Origin: an uncultured Holophagales bacterium
Lineage (GTDB): Bacteria; Acidobacteriota; Thermoanaerobaculia; UBA5066
DNA length: 5,356 nt
Direction of reading: 5' to 3'
NCBI GenBank assembly: GCA_937927565.1
Contig: CALBDV010000557.1
Span: 1-5,356, forward strand
The notes under the pieces are model-generated. The model did no database searches, was not told where the DNA came from, and was given only the letters and a program-made list of their open reading frames with translations. This document shows positions 4,478-5,356 of this stretch, piece by piece (within the stretch, counting starts at the first letter, position 1; each line of letters starts with the position of its first letter). A program made the translations under genes and the position numbers.

Positions 4478-5356
4478 TCAGGCCGCCTCGCCGCTGATCA
4501 TCTTCTGGAGGAGGACGCGGATTCGCTGCACGTAGCTGTCGCGGAGCAGCTCCAGGAACGGCGGGTAGTGCTCCCCGTTACGCTCGGCGATTGCGACGAT
4601 CGACTCCGTCGTCTCGTGGAAACGAGCCTCGATCCCCTCGAGGGTCCAGACCCCCTCCGCAACCGGCGTCCGCTCCCCTCGGACGAGGTCCGCCTCGAGG
4701 TCCACCCAGTCGTCGAGCATCTGCATGAACGTGCTCACCGAGCGCATCCAGTCGCGCTCGGCCGGGCCGATCCAGCCCTCCACGGTCCAGGCGAGGCCCC
4801 GGGTTCCAGCTTCGATGCCGGCCCCGCGGTGCGCGAGCCCCGAGGGGTCGGGCCGGGCCTCGAGGCGAGCCTGCTCGGCCTCGGCCCACGCCAGGCTGCT
4901 CTCGAGGATTTCACTCAGTTCCCTCGTCCCGGCAGGCGAGAGTCCCTCGCCGAGGGCGGCGCACAGGGCGCCGATCAGGGAGAGACTCCCGTTCCCGGAC
5001 GGCCGGCCGCTGGGCGGGGCCCCGTCTCCGATGCCGGTCCGGCCGGCACGGACGGTCTGCTTGATGAGCTCGATCCGTTCTGTCGGTGCGAGATCGGCCA
5101 GCCCGTGGTCGAGCACCTCGTCGACGACGCCGATGAAGGCGGTCCCCAGGGCGATCCGTCGCCCCTCGCTGCCGAGTCTCGCCCTGGCATAGAGCGGGAG
5201 GCCCAGCGCCAGCTGGCGGGACAGGCACGCCCGGTCCCACCTCAGGACCCGCGCTCCTGCCGTCAGGAGCCTCAGCACCCAGGGGCGTCGACGGCCGAGA
5301 ATCAACGCGAAGTAGGGACCACAGGCGAAGAAGTCGAGAGCCGCGATGCGGATCTT
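4478..5356 (-). CDS. Class I isoprenoid synthase-like protein, N-terminus missing
   Basis: The frame is open to the right edge, so the true start lies outside; a TTG at 5305 is possible but the codons before it (KIRIAALDFFACGPYFA) read as protein. At least 292 residues are present, mostly alpha-helical. Two Asp-rich motifs stand out: DEVLD (encoded at 5108-5122) and, 136 residues later, LDDWVDLEAD (around 4688-4717) in the context FMQMLDDWVD. That spacing and the Gln before the second motif fit the paired metal-diphosphate-binding sites of class I isoprenoid enzymes, such as polyprenyl diphosphate synthases (FQ-x-x-DD-x-x-D) and squalene/phytoene synthases (two D-x-x-x-D). The following RGERTP loop also fits. 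The first motif is DExxD, not DDxxD, and overall similarity to any one subfamily is weak, so the reaction (chain elongation, head-to-head condensation or cyclisation) is unresolved. It is soluble-looking and probably co-translated with the cyclase-like membrane protein downstream. Confidence 0.6.
   Translation of the reverse strand, partial: KIRIAALDFFACGPYFALILGRRRPWVLRLLTAGARVLRWDRACLSRQLALGLPLYARARLGSEGRRIALGTAFIGVVDEVLDHGLADLAPTERIELIKQTVRAGRTGIGDGAPPSGRPSGNGSLSLIGALCAALGEGLSPAGTRELSEILESSLAWAEAEQARLEARPDPSGLAHRGAGIEAGTRGLAWTVEGWIGPAERDWMRSVSTFMQMLDDWVDLEADLVRGERTPVAEGVWTLEGIEARFHETTESIVAIAERNGEHYPPFLELLRDSYVQRIRVLLQKMISGEAA

Noticed and set aside
1..5356. CRISPR arrays, tRNA or rRNA genes, transposases, attachment sites
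   Set aside because: I looked for regular direct repeats, cloverleaf-like stretches, transposase motifs and terminal inverted repeats and saw none.

Overview
The window is a GC-rich bacterial stretch. Every interpretable start codon inside it is GTG, and the proteins are strongly biased to Ala, Arg, Gly and Val. Sec-type signal peptides, a MacB/FtsX-type ABC exporter and isoprenoid-type genes suggest a Gram-negative-like, high-GC lineage such as Acidobacteriota or Myxococcota-like bacteria. No marker gene is present, so this placement is inference only.

Left third (1-1346, minus strand). Two secreted proteins of unknown function are read right to left: a 317-aa exported protein with a beta-rich C-terminal domain (252-1205), then the N-terminus of a second exported protein that runs off the left edge (1-183). 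The 68-bp gap between them holds a perfect GC-only inverted repeat directly against a good ribosome binding site. A TTGACA box lies just upstream of the 317-aa gene.

Middle (1347-3740). A short, probably two-helix membrane protein lies on the minus strand (1347 to about 1706). Diverging from it on the plus strand is a compact three-gene unit. It starts with a candidate promoter, a near-perfect ribosome binding site and a 68-codon GTG ORF of unknown nature (1727-1933). This overlaps by GTGA with a complete MacB/LolD-type ABC ATPase (1930-2631), which overlaps by GTGA with its FtsX/MacB-type four-helix permease (2628-3740). No membrane-fusion protein or outer-membrane partner is in view.

Right third (3741-5356, minus strand, convergent with the ABC operon). 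A class I isoprenoid-synthase-like protein whose N-terminus is beyond the right edge (4478-5356) is followed after 3 nt by a 224-aa polytopic membrane protein (3800-4474). The latter resembles the lycopene-cyclase-domain family (CrtYc/CrtYd, CarR type) and shows an internal duplication with an acidic pair in each half. A soluble prenyl-chain enzyme next to a membrane cyclase-fold protein is the most interesting feature of the window. It could be a carotenoid step or a non-canonical terpene-forming pair.

Many long open frames on the opposite strands are high-GC shadows of these genes and are not annotated.
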